Below, one piece after another: positions 1-11,653 of a stretch of 64,000 bases of DNA; position 1 is the first letter of the stretch; every line of letters begins with the position of its first letter. The stretch spans positions 5,296,501-5,360,500 of the forward strand of contig JAZHRO010000012.1 of NCBI GenBank assembly GCA_037157565.1, read 5' to 3'. Position numbers and translations under genes: made by a program. This DNA is from Thalassia testudinum (lineage: Eukaryota > Streptophyta > Magnoliopsida > Alismatales > Hydrocharitaceae). The notes under the pieces are model-generated. The model was not told the origin of the DNA. It searched no databases and saw only the letters and a program-made list of their open reading frames with translations.

Positions 1-1099
1 GCCAACTCCCCTCTCCATTCCTATATATACCCGACCTAACCACCACCCAAAAATCACCTCTTCCATTAGTTAAGTTCCACCCTACACTACATAAGCCCAC
101 GGCAAAGGAGAAGAAGAGGAGAAGAAGATTAAGGGGGCAACCACCCACCCCCTTAGTGCCTTCTTTCTCCATCTTCCTATCACTTGTGCCATGCCTAAGG
201 AGGAAGAGAACTTCTACTAAAGGGGACGGCCAGGCAAGAGGAGGAGCAAGGTGGTTGACACCCACCTTGGAGGATAGCTTGGAGGAGGATTACTAGGAGA
301 AGAAGCCAAGGACAACTCTTTTCAAGTGTGGGGCAAGCACACTTGGAGCAAGAGCCATCCAGACCTTCTACCGGAGGATCCCTCTCTTCTTCATCCTTAT
401 TTTATTTTTGTATTAGCTAGTTTAGTTTCTCATTTTCTTGTTAGGAAGCATTCCTCTACATGTACTCCATTTACTAGCAATGCAAAATTCAATTGACTTC
501 CAATTTCTATTTTCTAGCTTAGTGTGTTTTTCATATTATTCTTATTGTAGTGCACACCACACTCTCCTCTCCTAATTACCCAAGGTGCACTTGCCTAGGG
601 TGAGCTTAGAAGAGAGGGTTTCATTCTTGACACCTAGGTGTAGTTTTAGTGTAGTTAATCTTCACATTAAAAACCTGATCGTTTCTGAAAACCCTAAAAG
701 CAACAAAAATCAAAAATACAAAAAGACAAGTGCAGATTTGAGAGGCAAGAGAGAGAACCACTTCATGTGATTAAAGAATTGGCCTGCTTGGACAACCCTA
801 GATACTCCACTATCTAAATTTATAAATTTAAGAGTTGATTGATTTTATGCGTCTCAACGACAAAAACCCGTATTTAGAAAACCACGTAAAATCCACATCA
901 CTGACAAGAGACAATCAAATTATTGCTTGAATTCCTCATTAAAAAAGTTATCATTTAGATTTTAATATGTCATTTTTTTTGAAAGATATTATTTTATGAC
1001 CATATAAATGGAATTTTGGAAACTTTGAATACTTGCAAGGTCACTTAAAGGATAACAACATTCATAAAGATAGGAATAAGAAAAATATTACAAGATAAA
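1..1099 (+). repeat. LTR-like stretch of unknown family, flank of element C
   Basis: No gene is visible. A TATA-like string (ctatatatac, about 20-30), a purine-rich leader-like part at 105-310, and a T-rich part with several TAG/TGT runs at 400-560 look like the promoter-to-polyA part of an LTR read on the plus strand. No primer site or second copy is in the window, so this is an inference. Element C was inserted at its right edge: the last base of the C LTR is 1100, and the candidate target duplication on this side is ataaa at 1095-1099. Its partner cannot be tested because the other end of C is truncated. Confidence 0.35.
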
Positions 1100-2838
1100 T
1101 GAATGGGAAATTTTTGCTTGCAAGAAAATATGTCAGAAAAATGTCGTCGGAGTAAATCGCGTGGTGAAAAATTTCTGAACAAAAATATGAATCAATGAAA
1201 AACTAACCAAGAGGAGTTAGGTCATATCCATAGGGAGGCATAGAACCGAATAAAACTCATGAGAATTTTTCATAGAACCGAATAAAACTCAAGAGAATTT
1301 TTCATTCATTCCATGTTTCTCAAGTGAGAAAAATTATTTCATTTTCTGAATAATGTAGAGAGTGCAAAGAATAGAGAACCAGTGATATCAACCTAACACA
1401 AGGATGAAAAAGCAAACTGCACTCAACTAGTAAACTCAAATCCTCAACTGATGTCACAATAATTCAAGAATAGAAGGGCATCCCACAAATTTGCCGTAAT
1501 AAAATAACCAATACCATAAATGCAAGATGTGGCAATGGCACCTAATGTAAAAACTAATAGAGCTTTCCTTATAGCAAAACAGAGGATGCTCGCACCTTTC
1601 TCGCGTGAGGAGAGAGAGCATCGGCTGGAGACACAATGCTTCGAGGAGATCAAGGATGCAGAGAGGAATCCAATGGTAGAGGTTGAACTACGAGCGGCGG
1701 CTAGTGGTCGCTAGTCGGAGGCTTGGAGGTCGCCGGCGATGGATTGGTCGAGGCATCGACAGCAACCATGATTTGCTTATCTGATGGCATGGAGATGCTC
1801 GTGAAGGCGAGGGGAGCTTGATGGAGTTGATGGCCCAAAGAACGGAGGGCGGAGGGGCCGACTGCATGTGGAGGACCGGCGTGAGGTTTGGGTTCCTTTT
1901 CTCCTTTGTCAGTGGAGAAGAAGAGGAAGAGGAGGAGGAGGAGGTCGGGCATTGGTTTGCTAGCAATGCACGCGCACGTGAGGAGTGCGCGTAGGGGGGC
2001 AGACTGTGCATGAAGTGGTTGTGCGGTGAGGGCGAGCGTTGTTGCTTGTGTGTGAGAGGAGGGTCACGCGATCGCTGGTGGTCATGTAATGGCACGCGTG
2101 GACTGCTTGCACATGAGGGGACGGTCACGCAGTGGGTGGTAGTGCGCGAGGAGGAGGCTACACACTATGGTGGAGGCGCAGTGGTGACTCTGTTGGCTAG
2201 AGCAAGGACAAAGGTGAAGAGGAGCAGGTGAGGGTCTCCAGATGTCCGGGAAGGTTCCCTGATGACTTAAATGAAAGGGATGGCACACGATGGTGATATC
2301 GGAGACACTGTGGTGATGCGGTGCCAGTGGCAATGTCGCTGTGGTGGTTTCACGGTGGTCGTCGAGGCTTGTGGTGATGGTTTTTGGTGGTGGTGCGCGA
2401 TGGTGGATTCAATGGCCTGTTGGGGAGAAGGTTCTCCCTTGTTGAGGAAGATGAAGATACTCGATACCCCTTCTCAAGAGGAAAAAGCCTCCTTTTAATT
2501 TATCTGCAATCTCCCAAAGAGGAAGGAGTCAAGAGATGGTGATTCTGTTTCCATTTCCATCCCTCCAGTGGCTTTCCAAAAGAGAGAAATTTCTTTCCTT
2601 TTTTTCTCTTGAAAATCAAATACATTTGATGTGAAGCCATTAACCATTATCCTTCCCAAAATGACTCTGCATTCAAATAACTAATCCAATCACTTATTCA
2701 AGGCATGTAAAGTTAATGGAATGACAATTTTGAAAGCTTAAATGGTTTATCAAAGTAATGCATGCTTTAAATAAATTTCACATTCCAATAGTACTATACT
2801 TAGGTTTTAATTTAGTCCACGAAAGTGGACTTATCAAA
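1100..2838 (-). repeat. 3' LTR of element C
   Basis: On the minus strand it begins TGATAAGTCC directly after a polypurine tract and ends CCATTCA at 1100, about 1.74 kb. The part at 1100-1700 matches 39955-40508, which sits directly upstream of the gag remnant of C, as expected for the other LTR. The U5 side carries a 'gcctccctatgg' string like the 'gcctccctgtgt' string of the other Athila LTRs here. The middle (1700-2500) is C-rich on the minus strand and gives long chance frames on both strands. I do not count these as genes. Confidence 0.65.
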
Positions 2839-2946
2839 TATCCCCATGCCTAAGTTTTACTAGTCTCAAGCATAATCATACGAAACTAACCAGGTCTCTA
2901 AGCCGAATCTTACCGTCAGGATTTTAATTTAGTCCACTAAAGTGGA
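2839..2946 (-). repeat. Extra tandem unit of polypurine tract plus LTR start in element C
   Basis: The sequence around the internal-tail/LTR junction of C is present twice in tandem, period about 125 bp. Both copies hold the string gtcagga, the 'aaaacttaggcatgggg' polypurine tract and the first ~37 bases of the LTR (TGATAAGTCC plus hairpin). The outer copy starts the long LTR at 2838. The inner copy is at 14557-14660 plus 2923-2946 and is split by A1. Confidence 0.75.
2942..2946. repeat. Left target duplication of A1 (gtgga)
   Basis: gtgga directly before the TG of A1. The right partner at 14557-14561 is atgga, one mismatch. The sequence after it (cttatcaaat) continues as in the uninterrupted tandem copy at 2830, which confirms the junction. 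Confidence 0.8.
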
Positions 2947-3488
2947 TGATGTAAACACATTTACACTACTTAAAATGTCTATTTATGCATGTTCTTAAGC
3001 ATAGGATTGCATTTCATGATATAAATATTGCATAACATGCATCATCATGCATTTAGAGTAGTTTGAATAAAATGGAGGTTAATTGTCTCCTTGTACTTGG
3101 ACAGGGCAAACATTTTATCGGGGCCTCGGATCAAAGATCCAACTGTATGGATGTGATTAGGGCGACGATTGGAGTTCAACAACTCCAAGATCGCCTTAAT
3201 CAAGCATCCGTAGCATCAGATAGTGACCTGGGAATCCTAGAAGATCAAGGGCCAGGATGGTGTAAATCCGCACTTCAGATGATAAATCTGACCGCATGGA
3301 TGAATTCGGATCGACGATCGCAACCCAACGACACAAAAATCGAGTTTATCCAACATCTGTGGCACCATCTACAACTTCCAGAAGATGGACGGCCAAGATA
3401 GCGTCACGTGGCGCCATCTCAGTCGCCCAAACGGCCGCTTCATCTTGTGAAGGCTCCAGGCCCGATCGCTCTCCGCCGTTGGATCTTA

Positions 3489-3510
3489 ATCCAACGGCTG
3501 TGGGCGCTCG
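3489..3510. repeat. Hairpin in family A LTR
   Basis: Perfect 9-bp inverted repeat ccgttggat / atccaacgg with a 4-base spacer (about 3478-3499), upstream of the tRNA-like module. It is kept in all four A1/A2 LTRs with a different spacer (ctta in A1, ctcg in A2). A second one (cgtccgatc / gatcggacg, about 3767-3788) lies farther downstream. Position is approximate to about ten bases. Confidence 0.6.
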
Positions 3511-3545
3511 CATTTTAAAACGTGCGCTCGACCATCCGCGCCCCA

Positions 3546-3596
3546 TAGCGCAGCGGTCGAGCGCGCTATCACGAGAGCGGGGTGCGGATTCGATCC
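3546..3596 (+). promoter_or_regulatory. tRNA-like A-box and B-box pair (possible Pol III promoter) in LTR
   Basis: TAGCGCAGCGGTCGAGCG at 3546 resembles the tRNA A box and GGATTCGATCC at 3586 the B box, 40 bases apart as in a tRNA. The A1 3' copy reads GGTTCGATCC inside a 5-bp stem (CGCGG/CCGCG) with a 7-base loop. No acceptor stem can be folded, so this is not a tRNA gene. It could be a tRNA-derived SINE piece taken into the LTR. Confidence 0.55.
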
Positions 3597-3869
3597 GCTG
3601 CGAGGAGCTGGAGGGCGCGATCAATTGAGCCGCGTGGAGCGTCAGATGAAGATCGGACGGCCGCGCGCGCCCGATAGCATCGACGTGCGATTGGACGCGC
3701 AATCAAACGCGCAATCAGACGCGCGGGGGGCGCACAACGCAGCGGGTGCAGATGCGATTTAAGCCGTCCGATCTCACGATCGGACGACTGAAAAGCGACG
3801 AACGTGCATGGCCGTTGAGCGCACGAGCAGAAGAGGAGGCACGCACGAGCCGGCCACTACGCCCACGTT

Positions 3870-3908
3870 GGGGCTTTAGTGACGGATTTATCCTTCACTA
3901 AAGACCCC
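3870..3908. promoter_or_regulatory. Long palindrome upstream of the TATA box, family A LTR
   Basis: GGGGCTTTAGTGACGGAT and ATCCTTCACTAAAGACCCC form a near-perfect stem of about 18 bp around a TT centre, about 52 bp upstream of the TATA box. The same palindrome is at 13815-13853, 45054-45092 and 51041-51079. It may be a promoter element or the footprint of a small foldback transposon. Confidence 0.6.
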
Positions 3909-3960
3909 TTATTTATTGTTTTGAAGTTATAATGTCCATTTTGCCCCCACTCCTTGCAAC

Positions 3961-3968
3961 TATAAAAG
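3961..3968 (+). promoter_or_regulatory. TATA box of A1 5' LTR
   Basis: TATAAAAG within a conserved 'gcaactataaaagga' context in all A1 and A2 LTRs. It is the probable Pol II promoter of the element. The transcript would start about 30 bp downstream, near the 'catacgaaatt' string. Confidence 0.7.
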
Positions 3969-4605
3969 GAGACCCCCTCCATACGAAATTTTCATCCCTT
4001 CTTTCTCCTCTTTACCCCTCCAAAGCTCAAAAGAAGCTTGTCCCACACCCGGGATGCTTCTTGCGAGATAAAGTCCAATTTTCGTTCCCCTTCGGAAGTG
4101 GATCCCGCGACGACGACGGCGTGCTGCTCCGTTCCCGTTCTTCTACTTCGTCCTCCTTCGTCCCGCTTCGTTCTCCTTCATCCAGGCGTCGTCCCGTCTG
4201 GCTCGTCCTCCAAGCAATCGTCGAGGAGGATAACTTCTCTCTCCCATTCTTATTTACAGCTTTTCTAGTGTAGAATTTTCCTACTTTATAGTGTAATTGA
4301 TTTTCCGCTTTCTAGTGTAACTTTTATAAACAAGTGAAATATTGAATACATGTTCTCTTTCTCTCTCTCTCTCTCTCTCTTAGTTTGATAGCGTCATTGT
4401 AATTATATCGCCTTACTTATAAAAAAAATCCTAAAAAAAATATAATTGCGAATATAGATCAACGTAGCCTCCCTGTGTTCGACCCAGAATTCTTTTCGGT
4501 ATAAATTTTATTTGTTGAACACGAATTCTTCGCTTTTTGAACTACAACGACAGGTTTTCCAAAACCAATCTCGTAAGCGTAGCGATTCGAAAATACCGTT
4601 CAACA

Positions 4606-5850
4606 TTTTGGCGTCGTTGCTGGGGAGGCAATAATTTCTGATCTTTTCTTCGCATTTCTTGCACTTTATTTGTTTTCTAACTAACTTTCTCTTGTGTCTA
4701 TTGTTTTGCAGAGACCTCCATCAAGGAATCAACAAGCGGTAGACTGGAGTAAAGTGTAGTTGAAGACAACTGTAAGTGCTCCCCCATTCTTTCCCCCTCC
4801 ATAGATTTCATTTGCCACATTAAATCCAAATCTCAACTAACCTAGGTGTTTGCATAAATCCTAGGAATAGTTTGGTTGTTTGGATTTTCACTCACATTCA
4901 TTCCACCCTCATTTATAAAAAAATAACAAAAAGATAATCTTGTGGGGTAATATTCAACAAACACACAACACACACCCATATTCAAGGCACTTGATCAACT
5001 TGATTTGTTTTCTACTCAACCGGGTTCTGATCTGTGGAACCGGTACACACAAAGCAACACATAACAGAGTAGAAATCATTCTAGGTTAATCATCTTTGAG
5101 TGCCTAACTTAGTGGTGCATTTGTGGCCAGTTGTTTGAGTTGTTTGGGCCGCACCACTTTATTTTAAAACCAACTCATCAAGTAGCTCCTCCTTAGGGTT
5201 TTCAATCTAGGTATATTCCAGGCACTCCATTTTCTTTCTGATTTTAAAGGAAAACAATCTTCACCTGTGTTTTACAACTTGGTTTTCGTAGAAACTTGAT
5301 TGCAATTCACCTAATTTGAAACCCTAAAAGCTACTTAAGCAAGATTTGAACATTAAAATTCACGCATTATCAATAATCTTGCTTGAAAACCTTGGTTGTG
5401 CACGCACTTACACAAATCTCAATCAATCATTAAGGGCAAAACCCATTGTAAGGGCCCATCACATTCCATAAGCACCACAATCCCAGGCCTTAATAAAATT
5501 GAGTAGACATTGGCCTTAAGGTTTGATTCGCTCTTCAGGGCCTAGTCTGAAATTATTTTTGATTAACCTACTTGTACTGATTAATCTAATGTCTAGCTAG
5601 GGGAGTAGAGTCAAACGATAGCGGCTGGGGGTACACTAGGAATCGGAGGCGAAAGCCAAAGGAAGAACCTTCTCCCCAGTCCCTCCTTTTAACTGGTTGG
5701 ATTAAACAGATGCAAGTAGAGTAAATAACTTACAGTCTTAAGGCTAGTTTTGGGAGTCAATAGATCCTTAGGCTACCCCACTTAAGGACAACCTTATTTT
5801 GTTGTGTTGCAGGGTCCCTATCCCTAGTCCTTCCGACCTTCTCCTAGTTT
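4606..5850 (+). other. Leader (untranslated) region of A1
   Basis: About 1.2 kb without a long frame. It aligns from end to end with the A2 leader (45896-47077), for example 'gggccgcaccact', 'caactcatcaagtagct' and 'gaagaaccttctccccagtc'. The shared leader is a place to look for packaging and dimerisation signals used by both elements. Confidence 0.75.
4609..4625 (+). other. Primer binding site of A1 (tRNA-Asp type)
   Basis: TGGCGTCGTTGCTGGGG, three bases after the LTR end, resembles the TGGCGCCGTTGCCGGGG site of Athila/Tat elements, which pairs with the 3' end of tRNA-Asp. It differs at two C-to-T sites. A2 keeps the standard form. Confidence 0.85.
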
Positions 5851-8800
5851 ATGCTGGGAAGACGGTCATTGAATCCCCGATTAGAAGGACCATTAGAACA
5901 TTCTAGGAAGCGCAAGTTAGATTTTGGTCAATTTGATCCCATGGCCGAACAACAGCCTCCTCTGCTTGAAAATCCACAGGAAGAATTTCGAAGGCAACTG
6001 GAACAAATGCAAAGAATGTAGGAATGGTTCCAGAGAATGCAGGGCGCTCAGCCCTTAAAGGATTTTTATGATCCTTCGAATTACGGGGAACGTCCCGACA
6101 TCCAGATTCCAGCCGATGACGTAGAAATCAAGCCCCAGGTGTTAAGCCTGAGTAAACATTATCATGGGCTTAGCTCTGAAGATCCGTTTCAGCACTTGGA
6201 GGATTTGACCACTTTGGTCCAGACCACCAAGGCTCGAAATGTTAATGAGGAGAAAATGATCATGAGGCTCTTCCCTCACTCTCTTAGGGATAAAACCACG
6301 CATTGGTATAGGACAATAGGAAGACCAATTACAACTTGGAATGAGTTGAAATCGGCCTTTCTAAAGAAATTCTTCCCAGTCGGTCGTACCAATGCTTTGA
6401 GACGGGCAATCACTACCTTTACCCAACGGCCGGGGAGCAGTTTCATGTGGCCTGGGAGCGATTCCAGGACTTATTGCGGAGGTGTCCACACCACGAGGTG
6501 CCGAAATGGCAACTCGTGCAGATCTTCTATCATGGGTTGAATAAGCAACTCAGAAACCATGTGGATGCTTCTTGCGGAGGCAATTTCCTCAATAAAGATG
6601 CAGATAGTGCACATGATTTATTTGAGGAAATGAGTGAGAATTCAATTAATCATGCCTCCATGGATACTTTTAACCGGTCCCAACAACCCAAATCAAATGT
6701 CAATGAAGTTCATGACTCTCATTCATTTGATATGGAATTGATTTGTAATAAACTTGATAAGGTAGACTTGGTTGCTAAAAGAATGGAAGAGTGGATGGCT
6801 GGCAATTCTATGAACAACTCTCAATCCACTCAATCCCAAAATTCGGGATTCCATTCCTCATGAGCTCCTTCTGAACGGGAGTTCGTGAATCAACTCAATG
6901 CGACTCAACCTATGAGTCAGCATTTCTCGGAACCCCATGGGTTCCCAACTGGGGCCTTTGATCCCAGTTTTTCTAATCCTTCCCTTTCTTTCTCTCCATC
7001 CTCACCCTATGAGGATGTCTGTGTTGTACAAGAGAATGTTAGATCCAACCCCTACTCAAATGCCTATAATCTAGGTTGGAGAAACCACCCTAACTTCTCT
7101 TGGAAAAATCCGGGGCAACAGACCTAATTCCGACCCAGCAACTATGCTCCGCAATGTCCAATGGGTCAGGGTCAAGTATATACTCAGTTGCCTCCGAATC
7201 AGGTCAATCAGCCAGCTTGGAATGCCCGTCAACCCGCAGGGCAGACTGATTTGAACCGTCAAATGGTAGAGATGCAAGGATCTATGCTCCAGCTTATGCA
7301 GCAAATGAAAAACTCACTGGACAACTTGCAATCAGAGCTCATTGCTAACTCTCGTCAACCCGGATCTCTACCATCCCAACCAGTACCCAACCCGCGAAAC
7401 ATTATAAATTCGGGCAATCAAGCCCAAGGGTGCGGAAATCAGAGGGACCCACATGCACATGCTCAGGTGGTTGAGCAGGGTTCCTCATCTTCTTCTTCTG
7501 CTAATCAACAATTCATGGTCAATCAAGCCCCTCCAATCTTTCCTAACCCTCCCCAAGACCTAAATTCTTACGCTTGTCCAAATTCTGTCACTTTGAGGAG
7601 TGGTAAGAAGACTCAGGATCCACAACCACACTATTCTGATCTTTTGAATCCTGAAGAATTTGAGGAGAGAGAGGAGAACTCTAGAGGAGAAATCAAGGCT
7701 CAGGAACCTGATTCCAACAATCTGACTCATGTTCCTTTTCCTGAAGCCTTAGCCAAAGCAAAGAAGAAGAAGTCTGTTGATAGCAATGAGGAGCTTCTGA
7801 ATTTATTTAAGAATGTTGAGATCAATATTCCGCTCCTTGATGCTATCAAGCACATACCGGCTTACGCAAAATTTTTAAAGGAATTATGTACACAAAAGCG
7901 TAAGTCGAGAGAATCTGTTCCGAGGAAGGTGGTACTCTCCGAGCAGGCTAGCTCTATTATCCTGCACTACCTCCCTCAGAAAAAGAGAGATCCTGGTGCT
8001 CCTTTGATTTCTTGCGTTATCGGAGATTACACATTTGATAGAGCACTTTTGGATCTCGGAGCATCCATCAACCTAATTCCTACTTCTCTCTACGAGAAGT
8101 TTGGGTTAGGTGAACTTCGGCCAACTTCAGTAACGCTACAGTTAGCGGACCGTTCGGTCACAAACCCGCGAGGCGTTATTGAAGATATTATAGTTAAGGT
8201 CAAGGATTTCTATTTTCCTATAGATTTCCTTGTCCTTGACATGGATGTACCAGATAATCTGAGGAACATGCCCATCATTCTGGAGCGTCCGTTCCTGGCT
8301 ACCGCAAAGGCCAACATTAATTGTGAAAGCGGTAGCATGGAAATCGCCTTTGGGGACCAACGAATGAAATTGGATATTTTTAAGGCGATCAACAAATTTG
8401 AGGATTGTGGATTTATTGAGGAACTTGATGAGGATTATGTTGATATTGAAACTTGTTTGACAGTTTCTTCAATTGAAAGTTTCTCTTTGGTTGATGAATT
8501 TGACCCGCAACCCTCTGACTTGACATCTTCGGAAGAGGTTACTAATTTTGTTCACTCAAAACCTCTTCCTCTTGTTGAATCTTCAGCATCTACCCTACCA
8601 TCAATCATTACTCCACCCCAGCTTGAATTGAAACCATTGCCTAAGAATTTAAAATATCAATTCTTAGGACCGCAGAATACGCTCCCTGTTATTATTGGTG
8701 CTAAATTGACAAAGGAGCAAGAGATTAAATTGATTAAGGTCCTAAAGGAACATAAGGAGGCAATTGGTTAGACCATTCATGACCTCAGGGGGATCGAGCC

Positions 8801-11522
8801 ATCTTACTGTAATCATAGAATATTTTTGGAAGATGGATCCCGCCCTTCTCGCCAGATGCAGAGGATATTGAATCCAAATATGCGAGAAGTGGTCAAAAAG
8901 GAAATCATCAAGTGGCTCGATGCAGAAATTATTTATCCAATCTCTGACAGTCCCTAGGTAAGTCCTGTTCAGATTGTTCCAAAGAAAGCTGCGATTACTG
9001 TTGTGACTAATGAGAGAGGTGAATCTGTCACAACTCGTTCAGCTTCCTCTTGGAGAGTTTGTATTGATTACAGGAAGCTGAACACAGCCACTAAAAAGGA
9101 TCATTTTCCCTTGCCCTTCATTGATCAAATCTTGGAAAAATTAGCTGGGCAGAAGTACTTCTGTTTTCTTGATGTCTATTCGGGATATAACCAAGTTCCT
9201 ATCCATCCCGAGGATCAGAAAAAAACAACTTTCACCTATCCCTACGGAACCTTTGCTTTTCGTAGGATGCCTTTTGGGTTATGTAATGAACCTGCAACTT
9301 TTCAAAGGTTTATGCTAGCCATATTTTCCGACATGGCGGGAGAGTTTATGGAAGTCTTCATCGATGATTTCTCTGTTTTCAGAGAATCGTTTGACTCATG
9401 TTTGGCTAATTTGGAAATGATTCTTAAGCGATGTATCAAAACACGACTGGTCCTTAGCTGGGAAAAGAGTCATTTCATGACCCAAGAGGGCATCGTTTTG
9501 GGTCATGTAATCTCTGAACGGGGAATTGAAGTGGACAAAGCTAAGGTTGATGCTATCGCTAAACTTCCTCATCCCACATCTGTTAAACAAATCAGATCAT
9601 TTCTTGGCCATGTGGGATTTTATCGAAGATTCATCAAGGATTTCTCGAAGGTTGCTCGTCCTTTGAGCAATCTTCTTGCCAAAGAAACGCCGTTTGTTTT
9701 TGACGAATCATGCCGAAAGGCATTTGATTTTCTGAAAACAGCAATCACCTGTGCTCCAATTTTGCAACCACCAATTTGGGCAGCCCCTTTTGAGATCATG
9801 ACCGACGCTTCTGATTACGCGGTCGGGGCTGTCCTGGGTCAGAAAATTGATCGAAAGCCCTCTGTCATTTACTACGCTAGTAAAACTCTGGATGAAGCCC
9901 AGAGGAATTACACTGTTACTGAGAAGGAATTACTAGCTATAGTATTTGCTTTGGAAAAATTCAGGGCTTATCTCTTGGGGTCTCATGTTATTGTTTATAC
10001 CGACCACTCGGCCTTGAGACATCTCTTGGCTAAAAAGGATGCTAAACCCCGACTTATTCGTTGGATTCTTCTTATTCAAGAATTTGATCTTGAAATCAAG
10101 GATAAAGCCGGGGTACAAAATGTGGTAGCGGATCATTTGTCGAGACTCCTAGGTGATTCTTCTTGTCCGGACATACCGATTGCTAACACTTTTCCAGACG
10201 AAACCATTCTTATAGTTTTAGGTGTCGACTTCCCATGGTTTGCTGATATTGTTAACTATTTGGCCTTTGGTGAAATACCCCAGGATTGGATCAAGAAACA
10301 ACGAGATAGACTCAAATCTGAGGCCAAATACTACTTTTGGGAGGACCCTGAACTGTATCGTATCGGCTCTGATCAGATTATTCGCCGATGCATACCGGAG
10401 AATGAATTCAACAGTATAGTCAAGTTCTGCCATGCATCTAGGTGTGGTGGACATTTCTCCGGGAGAAAGACAACTGCAAAAATCTTGCAATCTGGCTTCT
10501 ATTGGCCGTCTTTATTCAAGGATGCCCAGGACTTCTCAAGGTCATGTTCTCGATGTCAGTCACTCGGGAACATAACTAAGAGAGATATGATGCCCCTAAA
10601 CCCTATTCTTCCTGTAGAAATTTTCGATGTTTGGGGCATCGATTTCATGGGACCCTTTATCCCTTCATTTGGACATCAGTACATTCTTGTTGCTGTTGAT
10701 TATGTGTCCAAATGGATTGAGGCAATTCCCACCCGAACCAATGACCACAAGGTGCTCATCAATTTTGTCAAGAAAAATATCTTCAGTAGGTTCGGGATTC
10801 CGAGGGCTATCATCAGTGATGGTGGCACTCATTTTACTAATGCCTAATTCGGAAATTTATTGGCCAAATACAGGGTTAATCATCGAATTTCCACACCTTA
10901 CCATCCCCAAACGAATGGACAAGCCGAGATCTCCAATCGAGAGATCAAGAACATTCTGCAAAAAACGGTTAAGCCTGATCGAAAGGATTGGACTCAAAAG
11001 CTTGAGGACGCTCTTTGGGCCTACCGTACGGCGTATAAAACGCCCATCGACATGTCTCCATTCCGTTTGGTGTATGGAAAGGCGTGCCATCTACCCGTAG
11101 AAATTGAACACAGGGCATTCTGGGCAATCAAACAATGTAATTTAGATCTGAATCTAGCTGGAAAGACCAGGAAACTCCAACTATCTGAGTTGGAGGAGCT
11201 TAGAAATGATGCTTATGAGAATGCCAAGATTTACAAGGCTCGGACCAAAGCTCTACATGATCAATTGATTTCCCTCAAGAGCTTTGAGCCAAACCAGAAG
11301 GTCTGGTTATTTGATTCTAAACTTAAGCTCTTTCCTGGTAAACTTAGATCTAAATGGAATGGCCCATTCATAATTGATCAGATTTTTCCTAATGGTGCCG
11401 TTCAGATTTCTGACCCAAAGACGGGTAACACCTTTAAAGTCAACGGTCAACGTTTAAAGCCTGTTGTTGACCGTAATCTTCCAGAACCCGTCTCAGACTC
11501 TATTGCTCTAGCCATTCTGTGA
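5851..11522 (+). pseudogene. gag-pol of A1 (gag, protease, RT, RNase H, integrase), six stops and one frameshift
   Basis: One frame of about 1890 codons from the ATG at 5851 (MLGRRSLNPRLEG). Gag runs to about 7600. Protease has LLDLGASINLIP (about 8046). RT has [10 protein letters not shown] and the [12 protein letters not shown] active site (about 9350), an Athila signature. RNase H has [14 protein letters not shown] and ends VVADHLSR (about 10130). Integrase has an HHCC zinc-binding part (GHFSGRK...SCSRCQ), the core WGIDFMGPF (about 10630) and ISDGGTHF, and a C-terminal part with KLKLFPGKL. Breaks: stops at about 6019, 6861, 7125, 8769, 8955 and 10845, and a frameshift near 6436. Each stop is one transition from a Trp or Gln codon expected at that place, apart from 7125, which is less clear. 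All key catalytic residues I looked for are present. The protein would make virus-like particles, cDNA and insertions. Confidence 0.92.
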
Positions 11523-11653
11523 CTTCTTTGGCTGGACTTCGCCTAGCTGACGGCATTAAACTCAACAATTGTACATATGACACAAGGCTGATACGAGCTT
11601 CATATCCAGGTGACATCTTTCATATTCTACCCTTTCTTTCATGTCTGTTTTTC

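Larger units (their letters stand above)
2947..4605 (+). repeat. 5' LTR of A1 (family A)
   Basis: Begins TGATGTAAAC, ends GTTCAACA. It contains in order a hairpin in the first 20 bases, a GC-rich CpG-dense block (3350-3800) with a tRNA-like A/B-box pair, a long palindrome, a TATA box, a CT simple repeat (about 4353-4380) and the U5 string 'cctccctgtgttcgaccc'. It matches 12888-14556, 44120-45895 and 50113-51882. The frames at 3063-3702 are chance frames repeated in each LTR copy, not genes. Confidence 0.93.

Noticed and set aside
1444..1653. Minus-strand frame with KALLVFTLGAIATSCIYGIGY, repeated at 40265-40400, first taken as a captured host membrane-protein gene.
   Set aside because: Both copies lie at the U5 side of the two LTRs of element C, next to a 'gcctccctatgg' U5 string, and the frame has no conserved start. 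It is better explained as LTR sequence.
1688..2498. Several frames on both strands (Ser/Pro/His-rich).
   Set aside because: They overlap each other in a GC-rich part of the C LTR and have no recognisable domain.
3296..3702. Frames repeated at 13219-13789, 44373-45166 and 50563-51153.
   Set aside because: They recur only because the family A LTR recurs. The GC-rich CpG block is open in many frames, and the tRNA-like boxes and hairpins explain it better.
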